A stretch of 14,508 nt of DNA. Source: Deltaproteobacteria bacterium GWA2_55_10. Its GTDB lineage: Bacteria > Desulfobacterota > GWC2-55-46. This document shows, one piece after another, positions 13,271-14,508 of this stretch. The position numbers and the translations under genes are program-made. Location of the stretch: positions 1 to 14,508 of the forward strand of contig MGPL01000143.1 in the NCBI GenBank assembly GCA_001797415.1, given 5' to 3'. Numbering within the stretch: position 1 is the first letter of the stretch; each line of letters starts with the position of its first letter. The notes under the pieces are model-generated. The model did no database searches and was not told the DNA's origin. It worked only from the letters and a program-made list of their open reading frames with translations.

Positions 13271-13918
13271 TTACTCCTCCTTCTTCGCCCCTTCCTTCTC
13301 TTCGAAGCTCTTGGCAAGCTCTGCCTGGACCTCTTCAGCGGTCTTCGGCGCGACCTCTGCCGTCGGCGCGACTACCGATACTACGGTCAGATCCGCCTCG
13401 TCAAGCGCCTGCAGGCCTTCCCTGAGGCTTATGTCCCTTACATGGAAGGAGTGTCCTACGGCAAGAAGCGTGATGTCGACCTCTATCGAATCCGGGATGT
13501 CTGACGGCAGGCACTCGATCCTCAACTTCCTTGTCTCGTGCTGCACTATGCCGCCAAAGGCAATACCCGCTGCCTTGCCCACGATGTGCACAGGCACATC
13601 GACGGCTATCTTGTGGTCCATCTGGACCTCAAGGAGGTCTATGTGCTGCACAGTGCCCCTGAGCGGGTGGCGGAGCACCTCTTTGAACATCACGGTGCGC
13701 TTCTTGTCGCCGGTCACGTCCAGGTTCACGAGGACGTTGCCGCCGGCGTGCGTATGGAGAGCCCTGTCCAGCTCCTTACCGTCGACTGTCACTGACAGTG
13801 CGCCTTCGACCCCCGGGCCATAGAGTATGCCGGGGACCTTGCCGGCTGCGCGGAGCCTCCTCGCTTCGTTCTTGCCCCTTTCCTGTCTCTGCTGGGCTGA
13901 GAGATTTATCTGTTCCAT
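13271..13918 (-). CDS. rplY: 50S ribosomal protein L25/general stress protein Ctc (TL5-type)
   Basis: L25/CTC binds 5S rRNA in the large subunit. The 215-aa protein is the long form: an N-terminal L25 domain (about 1-90, with RRLRAAGKVPGILYG, TVMFKEVLRHPLRG and VQHIDLLEV) and a C-terminal TL5/CTC beta domain (about 95-185), then an acidic/basic tail (AEEVQAELAKSFEEKEGAKK). The start at ATG 13918 is chosen because GGAGG lies 7 nt upstream and MEQINLSAQQR is the expected beginning; the frame stays open to 13957, but that extension lacks support. It sits 43 nt downstream of prs and 45 nt upstream of pth, the common bacterial order. Confidence 0.95.
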   Translation of the reverse strand: MEQINLSAQQRQERGKNEARRLRAAGKVPGILYGPGVEGALSVTVDGKELDRALHTHAGGNVLVNLDVTGDKKRTVMFKEVLRHPLRGTVQHIDLLEVQMDHKIAVDVPVHIVGKAAGIAFGGIVQHETRKLRIECLPSDIPDSIEVDITLLAVGHSFHVRDISLREGLQALDEADLTVVSVVAPTAEVAPKTAEEVQAELAKSFEEKEGAKKEE

Positions 13919-13925
13919 TGTGCTT

Positions 13926-13930
13926 CCTCC
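13926..13930 (-). promoter_or_regulatory. Ribosome binding site fixing the rplY start
   Basis: GGAGG is separated by 7 nt (AAGCACA) from ATG 13918. It argues against the ATG at 13957, which would add 13 unrelated residues. Confidence 0.8.
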
Positions 13931-13961
13931 GGTTAATATTCCAAAGCTGCCAGGCAATTCC

Positions 13962-14508
13962 CTAAACGAACAGGGAGCTTACCGACTCTCCGTAATGTAT
14001 CCTCTTTAGCGCCTCGCCCAGGAGCGGCCCTACCGACACCCTTTTGACCTTCGGGGAAGTCGCGCTCTCCCTTCTCGGTATGGTATTGGTCACGACAAGT
14101 TCCTTTATCGGGGACGCGTCTATCCTCTCGATAGCCGGGCCTGAGAGCACGGCGTGAGTGGCACAGGCATAGACCTGCTTTGCGCCGCCCTTCTCCTTGA
14201 GCGCGGCAGCGGCCTGAGTTATTGTCCCTGCCGTGTCTATCATGTCGTCGAGGATGACAGCCGTCTTGCCCTCGACGTCTCCGATTATGCTCATGACTTC
14301 AGAGACATTGGGCCTCGGACGCCTCTTGTCGACGATGGCAAGCGTCGTACCGAGCCTCTTGGCAAATGCCCTCGCCCTCTCGACGCCTCCGGCGTCCGGC
14401 GAGACCATGACTACGTCGTCCTGGAAGTTCTGCCTGATATAGTCGAGAAGCACCGGCGTTGCATAGAGGTGGTCGACCGGGATGTTGAAGAAGCCCTGTA
14501 TCTGGCCC
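13962..14508 (-). CDS. prs: Ribose-phosphate pyrophosphokinase (PRPP synthetase), 5' end outside the window
   Basis: Prs makes PRPP from ribose 5-phosphate and ATP for nucleotide, His and Trp synthesis. The visible C-terminal 181 residues (family about 315) are in frame to the window edge, beginning GQIQGFFNIPVDHLYATPVL. Diagnostic parts are MVSPDAGGVERARAFAKRLG, VDKRRPRPNVSEVM, the PRPP-binding loop ILDDMIDTAGT (Ala where E. coli has Gly), and ATHAVLSGPA. An internal ATG or GTG in this frame should not be taken as the start, because homology runs unbroken to the edge. It is the first visible gene of the prs-rplY-pth-hppA unit; its promoter is off the window. Confidence 0.95.
   Translation of the reverse strand, partial: GQIQGFFNIPVDHLYATPVLLDYIRQNFQDDVVMVSPDAGGVERARAFAKRLGTTLAIVDKRRPRPNVSEVMSIIGDVEGKTAVILDDMIDTAGTITQAAAALKEKGGAKQVYACATHAVLSGPAIERIDASPIKELVVTNTIPRRESATSPKVKRVSVGPLLGEALKRIHYGESVSSLFV

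Overview
The window reads as a housekeeping stretch of a Gram-negative chromosome. LpxC (lipid A) and Lnt (lipoprotein acylation) imply an outer membrane. The gene order prs-rplY-pth-...-ychF, phoH-pgpH-ybeY-dgk and lnt-prfB recalls Desulfobacterota/'deltaproteobacterial' genomes, but that placement rests on remembered synteny and was not searched. Codons such as ATA (Ile) and AGG (Arg) are used freely in the CDSs I translated. Every gene I can support lies on the minus strand, so transcription runs from the right end of the window to the left.

In transcription order: (1) 14508-10579 carries prs (5' end outside the window), rplY/ctc, pth and a membrane pyrophosphatase (hppA). It ends in a 135-bp structured inverted-repeat element and an intrinsic terminator. 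(2) 10339-9248 is ychF, followed by two hairpins and a decayed relative of the repeat. (3) 9071-7749 has a consensus promoter, a small DUF2905 membrane protein and lpxC, closed by a strong terminator. (4) 7664-627 has an extended -10 promoter, a terminator-like hairpin in the leader, then phoH, a shortened pgpH-type HD phosphohydrolase, ybeY, a YIP1-family membrane protein, a DgkA-PAP2 fusion, lnt and prfB. These genes are packed with 1-, 4-, 8- and 83-nt overlaps or gaps below 10 nt. (5) 511-1 has a consensus promoter driving tRNA-Thr(UGU), tRNA-Tyr(GUA) and tRNA-Gly(UCC), the order that leads to tRNA-Thr(GGU)-tuf in many bacteria.

The genes fall into three themes: translation and ribosome quality control (tRNAs, RF2, Pth, L25, YchF, YbeY, PhoH), envelope lipid metabolism (LpxC, Lnt, DgkA-PAP2), and nucleotide/pyrophosphate handling (Prs, HppA, PgpH). 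prfB uses the classical +1 programmed frameshift, so its real product is 369 aa and not the 305-aa open frame.

I found no phage, insertion sequence, CRISPR, defence or biosynthetic cluster. The most interesting points are the kinase-phosphatase fusion, the HD protein that lacks most of its usual extracytoplasmic domain and overlaps ybeY by 83 nt, the possible attenuator in front of phoH, and the structured repeat touching the hppA stop codon. No intergenic stretch exceeds 300 bases.
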